In this document: one piece after another, positions 16,745-25,723 of the stretch
Layout: the number at the start of each line of letters is the position of its first letter
How positions within the stretch are numbered: position 1 is the first letter of the stretch
DNA from: Candidatus Edwardsbacteria bacterium RifOxyA12_full_54_48
GTDB taxonomy: Bacteria; Edwardsbacteria; AC1; EtOH8
Direction of reading: 5' to 3'
Assembly (NCBI GenBank): GCA_001777915.1
Contig: MFFN01000006.1
Location: forward strand, 211,001-275,000
DNA length: 64,000 bases
Notes under the pieces: model-generated
What the model was told of the DNA's origin: nothing
What the model saw: only the letters and a program-made list of their open reading frames with translations
Database searches by the model: none
Translations under genes and position numbers: made by a program

Positions 16745-17630
16745 GGCCGCCGTCCTGTTTGCTAGGTTGATTGCACTTCTTTAAGACCATCATCCACCCT
16801 CCGGCAATATAATACGGCAACACATCAGCTATTTTGTAATCTAATTTCAGCAGGCCGGGGCCAATATCAAACCAAGGGAACAAAGTGCCCCATAAAGTAG
16901 CCCAGGCGTCCTGGTTTTGATAATCAATCATTCGGAACCCACAACAACTAAAAATATTCAACAAGGTCGGCATTTTGAAAAAACGTTTGTGATAATCATC
17001 AGTATAAACATCCCAAGCGGTGAGGTTCCCCTGCGAAGCTTCAGAAGCCATTCTGCGAAAAAACCTGATACACGATCTGCCGGCCACACTTTCTCTGACC
17101 GGAAGCAATATCTGCTCCAAACATTCCCGGAGGCCCTGTTTATTTGGTATAGTAAGGAGAACAAACCCTTTATCCTTCAATAATCTATGACAATGCATCA
17201 TCACCAAATCGGGTGCTGAAACATGCTCCAATACTTCACTTATGATTATCACGTCAAATATCTTTTCACCGGACATTTCATCTACCGGAATGTTCATGTA
17301 TGCAGCCCTGTCCGGGAACCTGTTGGTCTGCGAGGCATATTTAATTACATTCCTGTCGGTATCAATTCCAACTGCAGATGCACCCAGGGAGCATACTGAC
17401 TGGGTAAGGAATCCATAACCGCACCCTAAATCCAACGCTCTTATCTTCTGTTTTGGGCCAAATGACTGCAATTTGCTTATGATAAAATTTAAATTGACAT
17501 TCCATGACGCCACTTGCCCTGCTTCTATTCGAGCCCCTCTCCCGGTATTAGCGCACCTTTCATTAACAAGGGTAGCGTATAGTTCATGGGCGGCATTGAC
17601 TGCAATATTGCTTTTTGCCTGCCGCTTCAT
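16722..17630 (-). CDS. Class I SAM-dependent methyltransferase, UbiG-like
   Basis: 302 residues from ATG at 17630, which overlaps the previous stop as ATGA and has GTGGAGGG seven bases upstream. Motif I is IRALDLGCGYGFLTQSVC and the acidic residue follows in AVGIDTDRNVI. Motif IV is FDVIIISEVLEHV, then HRLLKDKGFVLLTIPN. The C-terminal region (about 100 residues) ends in hydrophobic stretches that could contact a membrane or lipid substrate. Reaction: methyl transfer from SAM to an O, N or C acceptor, which the sequence does not identify. Confidence 0.82.
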   Translation of the reverse strand: MKRQAKSNIAVNAAHELYATLVNERCANTGRGARIEAGQVASWNVNLNFIISKLQSFGPKQKIRALDLGCGYGFLTQSVCSLGASAVGIDTDRNVIKYASQTNRFPDRAAYMNIPVDEMSGEKIFDVIIISEVLEHVSAPDLVMMHCHRLLKDKGFVLLTIPNKQGLRECLEQILLPVRESVAGRSCIRFFRRMASEASQGNLTAWDVYTDDYHKRFFKMPTLLNIFSCCGFRMIDYQNQDAWATLWGTLFPWFDIGPGLLKLDYKIADVLPYYIAGGWMMVLKKCNQPSKQDGGHEDRYVH

Positions 17631-18421
17631 TTTATTCCCTCCACTGCCACCCACCAGCCGGTAAATAACTTCATCCTGGTATCCAGCCGGCCCCATTTGC
17701 GGCAGGCGCCGATCATCAGGCCATTGATCCGGTCGGCAACCGGATTATCGATCCGGTCAAAAAATTCGATCAGGGTGGTGAGCCCGATGGGAACATGCAT
17801 GATGGCCGTTGACCGCCCGACGGCAAACCCGGCCTGCTCCAGCAATCTTGCTGTCTGTCTCAGGGAATAGAAATAATCGGTCTGGTATTCATGTTTTTTG
17901 AACCTCTCGGCCAGCCTGACCCCCGGCTTGAAAAACGGATTGTCGGCGGAGTTCAGGGCCAGCACCAGTTTCCCCCCGGGCTTTAAGATCCTATGGCACT
18001 CGGACAGGGCCCGGTCTATTTCCGGGAAGTGGTCAAAGGTCGAGGGGGAGATTATGACATCCACGATATCATTTGACAGAGGGATCATTGCGGCATCGCC
18101 CGATATGATCCCGATATCAAGGTCCTGCCGTTTGAAATGCTCCCCGGCCCTGAAACAAAATTTGGCGGATATGTCCATTCCCCAGACCTCATTGGCTGGG
18201 CCGCTAAGATAGCCATAGATGCCGGTATTGCCGAAGGCGGCTTCGTAGAGGTCGGTGATCAGAACACTTTTATCATCCCCGATCCCCCATTCTTCCAGCA
18301 GGCCGGTGTATTCCTGGCTTTTATACTCGGCCAATATGGGAATAAGATAATAGCCGCCGACCTGGTCTGCCACACCATCCCAATAGGCCCGGCCGGGGCC
18401 CTTTCTTAAACCGGCCTTCAC
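17627..18421 (-). CDS. Class I SAM-dependent methyltransferase
   Basis: 264 residues from GTG at 18421, which overlaps the stop of the upstream glycosyltransferase as GTGA. An ATG five codons earlier (18436) is the alternative; longer versions would only read the other gene out of frame. The fold is recognised from VLITDLYEAAFGN, GMDISAKFCFRAGEH, IVDVIISPSTFDHFPEIDRA and HRILKPGGKLVLALNS, typical of Methyltransf_11. Motif I is weak, lacking the usual GxGxG, so the binding pocket may be modified. It is coupled on both sides in the operon. Confidence 0.72.
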   Translation of the reverse strand: MKAGLRKGPGRAYWDGVADQVGGYYLIPILAEYKSQEYTGLLEEWGIGDDKSVLITDLYEAAFGNTGIYGYLSGPANEVWGMDISAKFCFRAGEHFKRQDLDIGIISGDAAMIPLSNDIVDVIISPSTFDHFPEIDRALSECHRILKPGGKLVLALNSADNPFFKPGVRLAERFKKHEYQTDYFYSLRQTARLLEQAGFAVGRSTAIMHVPIGLTTLIEFFDRIDNPVADRINGLMIGACRKWGRLDTRMKLFTGWWVAVEGIK

Positions 18422-19143
18422 CGCAGCTGACCCCATTTTTCGCTTTTGGCCAGGTACCGCAGGATGGGGATCATCATGAACCCTTCGTACATGATCCTGA
18501 AATTGAAGCTGGAATTGCCCCGCTGCCGGTCGATGAACACTATCGGCACTTCCTTGATTTTGAATCCTGACAGGATGCTGCTGTAAAGGATCTCCTGCAC
18601 TATGGCCGGGCCGCGGGAGATCAGGGAATCGACGTCGATGGCCTCCAGCACCTCCCGCTTGAAGACCCGGTAGCCGGAGGTACAGTCCCTTATCTTTATC
18701 CTGAGCACCAGCCTGATATACCAATTGGCAAAAACGGTGACGGCATGCCGCAGCCAACCCCGGCCCACATCCGCCCCGCCCTGGACGAATCTGGAGCCCA
18801 GAACCACATCGGCCTGGTTCAACCCTTCCAACAATGAGGGAAGGTATTTGGGGTCGTGGGAAAAATCGGCATCCATCTCCACCACCGCCTCCGCCCCCCA
18901 GTTCAAGGCATATCGAAGCCCGGCTATGCCGGCCAGCCCCCTTCCCCTCAGCTTCTTTCTATGCAGAATATGGACCCGCGGGTTCTCGGCTGATAGTTTA
19001 TCAATTATCCGCCCGGTGCCGTCCGGGGAATTGTCGTCCACCACCAGGATATCGACCTGGGAGACATGGTCGAATATCTGTCCTATCAGCCGTTCAATGT
19101 TTTCGGCTTCACAGTAAGTCGGGATCATCACCATGGTCCTCAT
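18418..19143 (-). CDS. Polyprenyl-phosphate sugar synthase (DPM1-like GT2 glycosyltransferase)
   Basis: 241 residues from an ATG coupled to the preceding stop. N-terminal MVMIPTYCEAENIERLI, the nucleotide-binding ILVVDDNSPDGTG and the metal site EMDADFSHDP are those of dolichol/polyprenol-phosphate mannosyl- and glucosyltransferases, as is the middle CTSGYRVFKREVL. The length corresponds to the soluble type without C-terminal membrane helices. The enzyme would load a nucleotide sugar onto a lipid phosphate, giving the donor used by GT-C enzymes. The two polytopic GT-C-like proteins in this window are natural partners (inference). Confidence 0.88.
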   Translation of the reverse strand: MRTMVMIPTYCEAENIERLIGQIFDHVSQVDILVVDDNSPDGTGRIIDKLSAENPRVHILHRKKLRGRGLAGIAGLRYALNWGAEAVVEMDADFSHDPKYLPSLLEGLNQADVVLGSRFVQGGADVGRGWLRHAVTVFANWYIRLVLRIKIRDCTSGYRVFKREVLEAIDVDSLISRGPAIVQEILYSSILSGFKIKEVPIVFIDRQRGNSSFNFRIMYEGFMMIPILRYLAKSEKWGQLR

Positions 19144-20519
19144 GTCGACCGCCCCTTAAAAAGCATTCCGGCCGCTTCCCGGAGGTTGATCATTAATTCG
19201 GTCAAGGACCTCACAGACAGCGCTCTTTTGATGAGATATCCCGGCCTGAGATAAAATTTCCGGATAGCCTCTTTCTGCCACTGTTTCATCATCTCCCGGG
19301 AAATCTCACTGGACACTACCCCGGCCTCGGTTGACTGGTCTCCCTGGCTGGAGATATCCCAGCCCTCCTTTTCGGCCATGGATTTTAGGGGGGTCCGCGG
19401 CTTGGCCACCGGCAGATTGAATGAGGAGAAATCGGGGCCAAGCTCCAGGGCCAGGGACATGGTCCGTTCGAAAGTTTCCCGGGTCTCCCCGGGCAGGCCG
19501 ATGATGAAGGTGGCCAGGGTCCGGATGCCCTCCCGGCGGCAGTCCCTGAAGGCCCGTCTGATGACCTCAAGCTTGACCCCCTTGTGATGCCGGTCCAGGA
19601 TCTCCTGGCTGCCGGATTCCACCCCGATCATGATCAGGTCGCAGCCGGAATTTTTCAGTAACCTCAGCCTTTCCGGATCCAGCAGATCGGCCCGGCAGAA
19701 ACAGCCCCAGGGCAGGCCGATCCTTCTTTTATTCATCCCTTCCAGCAGGATCTCGGTCCTTTTCCGGTCAACCCCGAAGGTCTGGTCGCCGAAGGAAAAA
19801 TATCTGGCGCCCAGTTTCTTGATATATTCCAGTTCATCCAACACTTCCTCCACCGGCCTCATTTTATAGGGCAACTGGCCGACCAGGCAGAAATCGCATT
19901 TAAAGGGGCAGCCAAAGTCTGTGACCACGCCGGCATAGGGAAGTTTTCTGGCAAACGGCATCCGGTATTTTTGGTAGGGGAACAGGTCATGCCTGGGGAT
20001 GCCTGCGGAATACTCCTCTGTCCGGGGGCTGCGCCGGCAGCAATATATCCCTTCGGATAAAAAGGCAATATCCACCGCATTTTTCTCATCGCCAACCAGG
20101 TAGGGAAGCCACCCGCTTGAGGCATAGTCCAGCAGAACAGCACCGATGAAATGATTTTCCCTCAGGAGTTTTTCGGTTTCGGCAAATCCGGCGTCGCCGC
20201 TGACAATGAGTTTGACGCCTGGCAAAGCCTTATTGATCAGTTTAAAAAATCTGACATCGTTGGCAAAGGAAGCCAGTCCCAAGAGCGAGATGATGAAATC
20301 CGGACGGCGGTCCACTATTTTATCCAAGGCAGAATCAAATGACAGCCTTTCGGCCATGGCGTCCAGCGCAAAAATTTCGTGCCGATCGCCCAGATAGCCG
20401 CTGATCAGCAGCAGATCGATGGGCGGAGTCAGGTAGGCCGCCTTGGAGACCTTGCTGCAATAGCTGTCCCTTAGATAGATCCGATCTCCCGGGGGATTCA
20501 AGAGCATTACTTTGACCAT
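19140..20519 (-). CDS. B12-binding-type radical SAM protein
   Basis: 459 residues from ATG at 20519; the reading frame continues upstream only as a shadow of the DUF362 gene. Residues about 1-160 form a Rossmann-like cobalamin-binding domain (MVKVMLLNPPGD, PPIDLLLISGYLG), although the DxHxxG cobalamin ligand motif is not evident. The radical SAM cluster is CPFKCDFC with Cys204, Cys208 and Cys211. It is followed by YFSFGDQTFGVDRKRTEILL and MIGVESGSQEIL, as in the class that includes methyltransferases and ring-forming enzymes. It probably modifies an intermediate of the same pathway, by C-methylation or rearrangement. It ends in an ATGA overlap with the DPM1-like gene. Confidence 0.85.
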   Translation of the reverse strand: MVKVMLLNPPGDRIYLRDSYCSKVSKAAYLTPPIDLLLISGYLGDRHEIFALDAMAERLSFDSALDKIVDRRPDFIISLLGLASFANDVRFFKLINKALPGVKLIVSGDAGFAETEKLLRENHFIGAVLLDYASSGWLPYLVGDEKNAVDIAFLSEGIYCCRRSPRTEEYSAGIPRHDLFPYQKYRMPFARKLPYAGVVTDFGCPFKCDFCLVGQLPYKMRPVEEVLDELEYIKKLGARYFSFGDQTFGVDRKRTEILLEGMNKRRIGLPWGCFCRADLLDPERLRLLKNSGCDLIMIGVESGSQEILDRHHKGVKLEVIRRAFRDCRREGIRTLATFIIGLPGETRETFERTMSLALELGPDFSSFNLPVAKPRTPLKSMAEKEGWDISSQGDQSTEAGVVSSEISREMMKQWQKEAIRKFYLRPGYLIKRALSVRSLTELMINLREAAGMLFKGRST

Positions 20520-20529
20520 GGCAATACAA

Positions 20530-21666
20530 TCATTTCTTAAGTTTGGCAAAGGCCTCCGCCAGCATCTCGGGCGAGGGGGGGCAGCCATCCACCCATATCA
20601 CGTCGGGCAGGTCCTTGAGGTGTTTGGTGCACTCGCCCACCGCTATCACCTTCCGGCTGTTTTTGGGGATCTCGGCGTTTTTTCCGTAGACGAAATCCAC
20701 CCGGCCGAAAACCATTTGGCGCAGTACCGGCATCAGACTGGCGGCCCACTTCCTGGGGTCTCTGGCCGATGATAGCAGTCCTTCTCTGGCCGAACCGCCG
20801 CAAAGGCTGCAGGCCAGGGGCGTCCGTTGATTGTGCAGGCCCAGCATTTTCAGCATCTCCATCTGCGGGCGCTTGAATCTGCGGGCGCAGGCATCAAGCC
20901 GATCCCCGATGATGGTTGCCTCCAAGCTTCCCAACCTCATTTGACTGGCCAGCGATAAATGGTCCACTTCAAGGGGGTCGATGCTCATCAGCCGGCAGCC
21001 GGCGGCATCAACTGCCAGGGGGTCGGCCCCGGCGATCAGAACCTTGAATCCGACCTTCTTTCCGGCGAACAGCGGCCCATCGCCTTCGATGGCGGTGAAA
21101 CCGTCCAGGATGGTGAAATCGGGACGGATTATCTTATAGAGTTCGGCCACCGGACGATGCAGCCCGTTCTTGTGAAACCTCTTCTTATCGGCGTATGACA
21201 ACAAACCCTTCTGGTTCTTCAGGCCCAACGTGACCAGGGTATTGATATGGGTCTTCATTTTGGGCAGGTTGATGTAATAAGCGTCTTTGAATATCACGGG
21301 CAGATCAAGTTGGCCGTCGTACCATTTCACCGGGTATCTGGGGGCCTGGTTCAGGTCCAGCAGCGGGACCTGGTATCTTCGGGCCAGTTCGCTGAATCCT
21401 GTTCTTTCAAAGGCCTCCCAGGCATCAACCCCCAGCCCCGGCCCTTCGGCGATGGTAATATCCCTGACGCCGATTTCTCTCAAGTACTCGACCAGCATTC
21501 CTACCAGGCGGGCATCACTGACCACCCCGCTGGTCCCCGGAGCGGGGAAAACCAAGTTGGGCTTCAGCACCACCGGCCGGTCCAGGGGGATCGCCAGAGG
21601 CAGTTCCTTAAGCCAGCCGGAGAACTGCGAAAGGTGTTTGATTTTTTTTAGATATATGTCGGGCAT
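20530..21666 (-). CDS. DUF362 family protein
   Basis: 378 residues from ATG at 21666; an ATG at 21684 would add six residues and overlap the previous gene. DUF362 features are visible: VVLKPNLVFPA, then GDITIAEGPG-like text (DITIAEGPGLGVD), YYINLPKMKTH and VTLGLKNQKGL. The C-terminal part has several cysteines (CSLCGG, GECTKHL, DGCPPSP) that could hold a metal or Fe-S centre, although a full ferredoxin motif is not present. The biochemical role of most DUF362 proteins is unknown; they often occur next to radical SAM enzymes, as here. Confidence 0.78.
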   Translation of the reverse strand: MPDIYLKKIKHLSQFSGWLKELPLAIPLDRPVVLKPNLVFPAPGTSGVVSDARLVGMLVEYLREIGVRDITIAEGPGLGVDAWEAFERTGFSELARRYQVPLLDLNQAPRYPVKWYDGQLDLPVIFKDAYYINLPKMKTHINTLVTLGLKNQKGLLSYADKKRFHKNGLHRPVAELYKIIRPDFTILDGFTAIEGDGPLFAGKKVGFKVLIAGADPLAVDAAGCRLMSIDPLEVDHLSLASQMRLGSLEATIIGDRLDACARRFKRPQMEMLKMLGLHNQRTPLACSLCGGSAREGLLSSARDPRKWAASLMPVLRQMVFGRVDFVYGKNAEIPKNSRKVIAVGECTKHLKDLPDVIWVDGCPPSPEMLAEAFAKLKK

Positions 21667-21667
21667 T

Positions 21668-22738
21668 TTATCTGTACGGATCATTTATGATACATTGATC
21701 ACAAATGGTTTGGCTTTTGAACCAGCCCCTGGTCCTCAATGTTTTTCGGGCCCGTTGATATTTTTTATTATTCCATACGGCCATGATGTCGCTATTGGAA
21801 AGGGATCCGAAATCATCATTCTTATGATAGCTCCCGCAGCAGGGAGCAATTCCCCCGTCGGTCCGAACCGCTATCTGGCTCCACAAAAAGGGACATTGAA
21901 GAAATTTTCGGGCCGCTGCTTTATTGGATTTATACAAGTGATACCGGTGGTCTTGGGGCAGATAATCCTCCACTTCCTCCCGTTTCTTATCGGCGGCATT
22001 ATAAGCCAGGGTCTCCATTTTGGCGAAGGATGCGATGAATTTGATCTCATCGATCCCCAGCTGTTTGGCCATAGCAATGGCCCGGTTGATCTCGGATTCA
22101 TTGTGCCGAAACACGATGAACTGCCAGATCAGGCGGGGTAATTTGACCCGTCGCTTTATCTTCTGGGCGGCGATGGCCTTTAAGTTTCCCATGACCTTTT
22201 CGAAATCCCCGCCGCGGCGGTATTTAGAATAGGTATCGCCCGAAGCCCCGTCCAGGGATACTATCAGGGTGTCCAGTTTCGAGTCCATCAGAGGGTCCAT
22301 CATCCGGCTTTCAAAAAGCGTCAGGTTGGTGGAGACCACCGTCCGGATGCGCCGGGCCGAGCAGTACCTCACCATGTCGAACAATTCGGGGTTGAGCAGG
22401 GGCTCCCCCCAATTGTACAGAAACACTTCATAAAGGTATGGCGCCAAAGGATCGACTGCTTTTTTGAAGGTGCTAAAACTTAGCTCCCGCTGCTGGCGGC
22501 CGGCCATCCCCCGGCCGGTGGGACACAGCGGACAATTGAGGTTGCACCGGTCGGAAGGCTCTATGATCATCTTTACCGGCCGGGCAAAGGCCCGGCCGGG
22601 GAGCAGGAAATTATGGGCCAGCCCCAGCAGGAGGTTATAGAACTTGCGCCAGCTGAAATATGATGTAAATACGAAGCGCTTCAGCAGGGATAGGTTATAA
22701 TTATTTTCCCAGGGATAGGAAACCTTGGTTTGGGGCAT
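21668..22738 (-). CDS. Radical SAM/SPASM enzyme (first of two)
   Basis: 356 residues. The radical SAM cluster is CNLNCPLC (Cys65, Cys69, Cys72). It is followed by FLYNWGEPLLNPEL, the usual GGEP-like SAM site, and VSLDGASGDTYSKYRRGG. The C-terminus has the SPASM auxiliary-cluster cysteines (CPFLW, GGIAPCCG and CDQCIINDPY). SPASM enzymes modify peptides, and similar proteins act in cofactor, sugar and lipid pathways. The N-terminal 55 residues are basic/aromatic and could associate with the membrane. A 5-bp gap separates it from the methyltransferase-like gene upstream, consistent with one operon. Confidence 0.85.
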   Translation of the reverse strand: MPQTKVSYPWENNYNLSLLKRFVFTSYFSWRKFYNLLLGLAHNFLLPGRAFARPVKMIIEPSDRCNLNCPLCPTGRGMAGRQQRELSFSTFKKAVDPLAPYLYEVFLYNWGEPLLNPELFDMVRYCSARRIRTVVSTNLTLFESRMMDPLMDSKLDTLIVSLDGASGDTYSKYRRGGDFEKVMGNLKAIAAQKIKRRVKLPRLIWQFIVFRHNESEINRAIAMAKQLGIDEIKFIASFAKMETLAYNAADKKREEVEDYLPQDHRYHLYKSNKAAARKFLQCPFLWSQIAVRTDGGIAPCCGSYHKNDDFGSLSNSDIMAVWNNKKYQRARKTLRTRGWFKSQTICDQCIINDPYR

Positions 22739-22743
22739 AATAT

Positions 22744-23745
22744 CTACGTTCCGTCAGTTGCTTTTCCGACGACATATATATGATGGGCGTTGAGGTTCTT
22801 GAACCAGGACGGCAGATTGGCCTCCAGCCAACAAAAGCAATCTAATAGACCGGATTTATTTTCAACCTTATTATTCAATCCCCATTCCCATCTTTTGCCG
22901 AACAGCCTGACCACCCTGTCTATATCGTCCTTCAGGGGCATATCCTGGGTGTCCATCGAGGGGGGAACATCGACCGCGCCGGCCTCCAGCACCTGCAGCC
23001 CGGCCTCGGTAAAGGCCTTTATTATCCCGGCCTTTTGGGTCATAGCAATGTTCCCGTGGTCCCAGGGGGCTTTTCTTATCGCGTGATACCACCGATGCCA
23101 GGCATTTCCCATGTTGTTATTATTGATGGTCACCATCAGGACGATATTGGAGCTCACCCGGGACAGCTCTTTAAGGTACAGGACCGGGTCTTTCATCTTT
23201 TCCAGCATGCAGAAGCTCCAGCACAGCTGGCGGCTTCTGTCGGGAAAGGGCAACGCCGCCACCCCACACTGAGACAGGCGGACCTTGTGGCCCAGGCCCC
23301 TGCCCCGCCAAGTGGCCCGGGCCTCTGTCAATAAAAGCCGGGAAGGGTTGGTCAGATCCATGGGCCGGGACAGGCCATCCGCCAGCGCCAGGCTGTTGGC
23401 CCCCGGGATCCCGGTTATGCCGTCGGCCGGAGACTCTAGGGCCGATTTTATTCCATATTGACTGGCCAGCCGGCACAGCAGGCCGTCAACCATCATCCTT
23501 TCGTATTTGGTGCCCAAACCCTCGTCCCCCTGGCGGGGCGCCATGTACTTAAGGTTGTTCTCCACAAAAAGCCTGATCCGGGCATCGGATTCTTCGGGGA
23601 CCGGCTCTGCAATGGCCGGTTTTCTGCCCGACAGGACCTGCCTTATAAAAACAAACAGAACGAAGATATTAAGTGGAATATTCAGCAACATCCACAGAAC
23701 GATGGCGGCCGATTGTCTCAGCATTGATGATAAGAAACGTATCAT
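22744..23745 (-). CDS. Membrane-anchored methyltransferase-like protein
   Basis: 333 residues; ATG overlaps the previous stop as ATGA. A single N-terminal membrane helix (about residues 9-38: VLWMLLNIPLNIFVLFVF) precedes a class I methyltransferase-like fold. That fold shows AALPFPDRSRQLCWSFCMLEKMKDPVLY, then LSRVSSNIVLMVTINN, which match the motif IV and V region of Methyltransf_11 proteins. Motif I is hard to find (SALESPADGITGIPG), so SAM binding is not certain. Its position between two SPASM enzymes implies a membrane-linked substrate. Confidence 0.6.
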   Translation of the reverse strand: MIRFLSSMLRQSAAIVLWMLLNIPLNIFVLFVFIRQVLSGRKPAIAEPVPEESDARIRLFVENNLKYMAPRQGDEGLGTKYERMMVDGLLCRLASQYGIKSALESPADGITGIPGANSLALADGLSRPMDLTNPSRLLLTEARATWRGRGLGHKVRLSQCGVAALPFPDRSRQLCWSFCMLEKMKDPVLYLKELSRVSSNIVLMVTINNNNMGNAWHRWYHAIRKAPWDHGNIAMTQKAGIIKAFTEAGLQVLEAGAVDVPPSMDTQDMPLKDDIDRVVRLFGKRWEWGLNNKVENKSGLLDCFCWLEANLPSWFKNLNAHHIYVVGKATDGT

Positions 23746-24827
23746 TTTCGGATCCTAAGGACGTTGACAAGCAGGTCACTCAGGACCCTCAGGGAAGTCC
23801 GGACATCGAAGGTCATATTGGTGTATGAAGCGTTGGCCAGGGGGCAGGCGCACTTCCTGGATTTTATCTGCCGCCTGATCTGGCGGGCCTGGCCCGAACG
23901 CCACAGCTTTTTGAAATCGTAGTCGTGATCAGACAGCCGGCCCATTTCATCGCCCCGGATGCAGCAGCCCCAGACCGCCCCGTCCGGCATTATCTGAACC
24001 GAGGCATAACCGGAATAACAGGGCAGGCCGCCCTGGCCCTTGAGCACCTGATAGACATATTGGTAATACTGCCGGCGGAATGACTGGGCGATGGCGGCCC
24101 AGCCCCGCTTCCTGTTAAAATCGATCTCCTTGATCAGATGATCGGCTATCGGCTTATATTCTTCCGGGGACGGGGTGATGTCCATATCCCGGTTCAATAA
24201 CTCCGCCCGGTTTTCGGCCACCTCGGCCACCATGGAGCCGGCCCCCAGCTGGGCCAGATCTTTTCGCCGTTCCAGAAACCCATCCAGATTGCTTTTGGAG
24301 ATGACCGTGCCGATGCCGATCAGCAAATTGGCCGGCTGGGCCTTCTTCAGGGCCTCGATGGTAGAGACGGCATTCCGCCAGGCATCCCCGCTGCCTCGGA
24401 TGCTGTTCTGTTCCTCCCCGGCGGAATCCAGCGAAACATTGACGATGAAATTTATCCCGGGGTATCGGTTGGCCAGGGCCCTGACCACCGCTGAGGTTCT
24501 ATCGGGCATGCTTCCGTTGGTGGGGATGTTTACTAATCTGGGACGACAGCTGCCGCAGCACAGGTCAACGATATCTTTGAAATCATCCCTTAGGAAAGGC
24601 TCTCCGCCGGAGAAGGTGACCCAATAAGCCGATCTGCCCAGGGACAAAAATATTTTCCGGTAATCCTCAATCCCCATCTCCGGAAGATTTGACTGGTATA
24701 TCCGGCAGGTGGCGCAGCGGTAATTACACCGGGTGGTGACGCTGATGGTGTAGTTCAGCGGCATTGCCACCGGCCATCCCCAGGCCCGGAACATCCGGTA
24801 TGGTATCTGTCCGGCGATGGGGTTCAC
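23742..24827 (-). CDS. Radical SAM/SPASM enzyme (second of two)
   Basis: 361 residues. GTG at 24827 is the start, preceded by CCGGAGGATAGAAC, an excellent ribosome site, and overlapping the upstream stop as GTGA. The radical SAM motif is CNYRCATC (Cys34, Cys38, Cys41). VTFSGGEPFLRDDF is the SAM-binding GGEP strand, and FIVNVSLDSAGEEQN follows. The C-terminal SPASM-type region includes PCYSGYASVQIMPDGAVWGCC and KCACPL. It is clearly distinct from the other SPASM protein at 21668, so the two probably catalyse different steps. Confidence 0.86.
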   Translation of the reverse strand: MNPIAGQIPYRMFRAWGWPVAMPLNYTISVTTRCNYRCATCRIYQSNLPEMGIEDYRKIFLSLGRSAYWVTFSGGEPFLRDDFKDIVDLCCGSCRPRLVNIPTNGSMPDRTSAVVRALANRYPGINFIVNVSLDSAGEEQNSIRGSGDAWRNAVSTIEALKKAQPANLLIGIGTVISKSNLDGFLERRKDLAQLGAGSMVAEVAENRAELLNRDMDITPSPEEYKPIADHLIKEIDFNRKRGWAAIAQSFRRQYYQYVYQVLKGQGGLPCYSGYASVQIMPDGAVWGCCIRGDEMGRLSDHDYDFKKLWRSGQARQIRRQIKSRKCACPLANASYTNMTFDVRTSLRVLSDLLVNVLRIRK

Positions 24828-25723
24828 GTTCTATCCTCCGGATCTTTGGTGGAGGCAGCCATATCCCAGACGAAGGGATTTCTTTTGGCCAGATGGAAGT
24901 CATACCAGGCCAAAAGCCTGGCCCCAAGTTCCAAAAGCAGGGACCCTGTAAGAAGCACCACATTTTTCATGCTGGCCGGCATTTCATCCTTCAATAATCC
25001 CAGGACCATGAGGTTGTTCATGGTGTCGGGCAGCTTCCAATCCGGCCGCAATTTAAGCAGATGGTGGTAACCGACCAGATGCCGCCGCCGGACCTTGAGG
25101 AAATCGCGGATATTGTCCGGCCCCCTGTTCCTGAAAACAGCTTGAGGTATGTATTGGGGGAAATATCCCCTCTCCTGCACCAACTGAACTATCCAGGTCT
25201 CATCGGTGGCGGTGTCGTTCGGAATGGCATCAAACACCCGGCGGAAAGCCACTACTTCGCCGGCCTTGAAACTCTTCAGCGCTATGCGGTGATGCAGCGA
25301 CCAGAAAAGGTTCACATAGAAACCCATGAAGCTGGCCCGGTCATTCTGGGGAATGATCCTGCCGGCAGTAACCCCTACAAGGTCATCGGCAAAAGGCCCG
25401 ACCAACAGTTCTAAGGCCCCTTCGTCCGGCAGGATGTCGGCGCTCATCAACACCAACAGATCGTTGGAAGAATTCCCGATGAAAAGGTTGACCGCCGAGG
25501 CCTTCCCCCTTCGCCGGGGTTCTGTTATCAGCCGGACCCGATGGTCTTTGGCGGCATAGGACCTGACGATGGGCTCAGTCTGATCGGTGCAGCCGGAGGC
25601 CACCACCAATATCTCGGACAGTCCGGAATCGCCCCGCTGATATATCAAGAGGCGGTCCAGTAATCTGCCGATATTGGCCGCCTCGTTATATGCCGCAATG
25701 CCTACGCTGAATTCCCTGGTCAT
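24824..25723 (-). CDS. GT2 family glycosyltransferase
   Basis: 299 residues from ATG at 25723 (ATGA overlap with the GT9 gene); the frame further upstream is only a shadow of that gene. GT2 fold: FSVGIAAYNEAANIGRLLD, ILVVASGCTDQTEPIV, RGKASAVNLFIGNS and LLVLMSADILPDEGA, where the usual DxD is SAD. A C-terminal hydrophobic stretch (VVLLTGSLLLELGARLLAW) suggests membrane association. It probably adds a sugar to a lipid-linked intermediate. The donor and acceptor cannot be read from the sequence. Confidence 0.85.
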   Translation of the reverse strand: MTREFSVGIAAYNEAANIGRLLDRLLIYQRGDSGLSEILVVASGCTDQTEPIVRSYAAKDHRVRLITEPRRRGKASAVNLFIGNSSNDLLVLMSADILPDEGALELLVGPFADDLVGVTAGRIIPQNDRASFMGFYVNLFWSLHHRIALKSFKAGEVVAFRRVFDAIPNDTATDETWIVQLVQERGYFPQYIPQAVFRNRGPDNIRDFLKVRRRHLVGYHHLLKLRPDWKLPDTMNNLMVLGLLKDEMPASMKNVVLLTGSLLLELGARLLAWYDFHLAKRNPFVWDMAASTKDPEDRT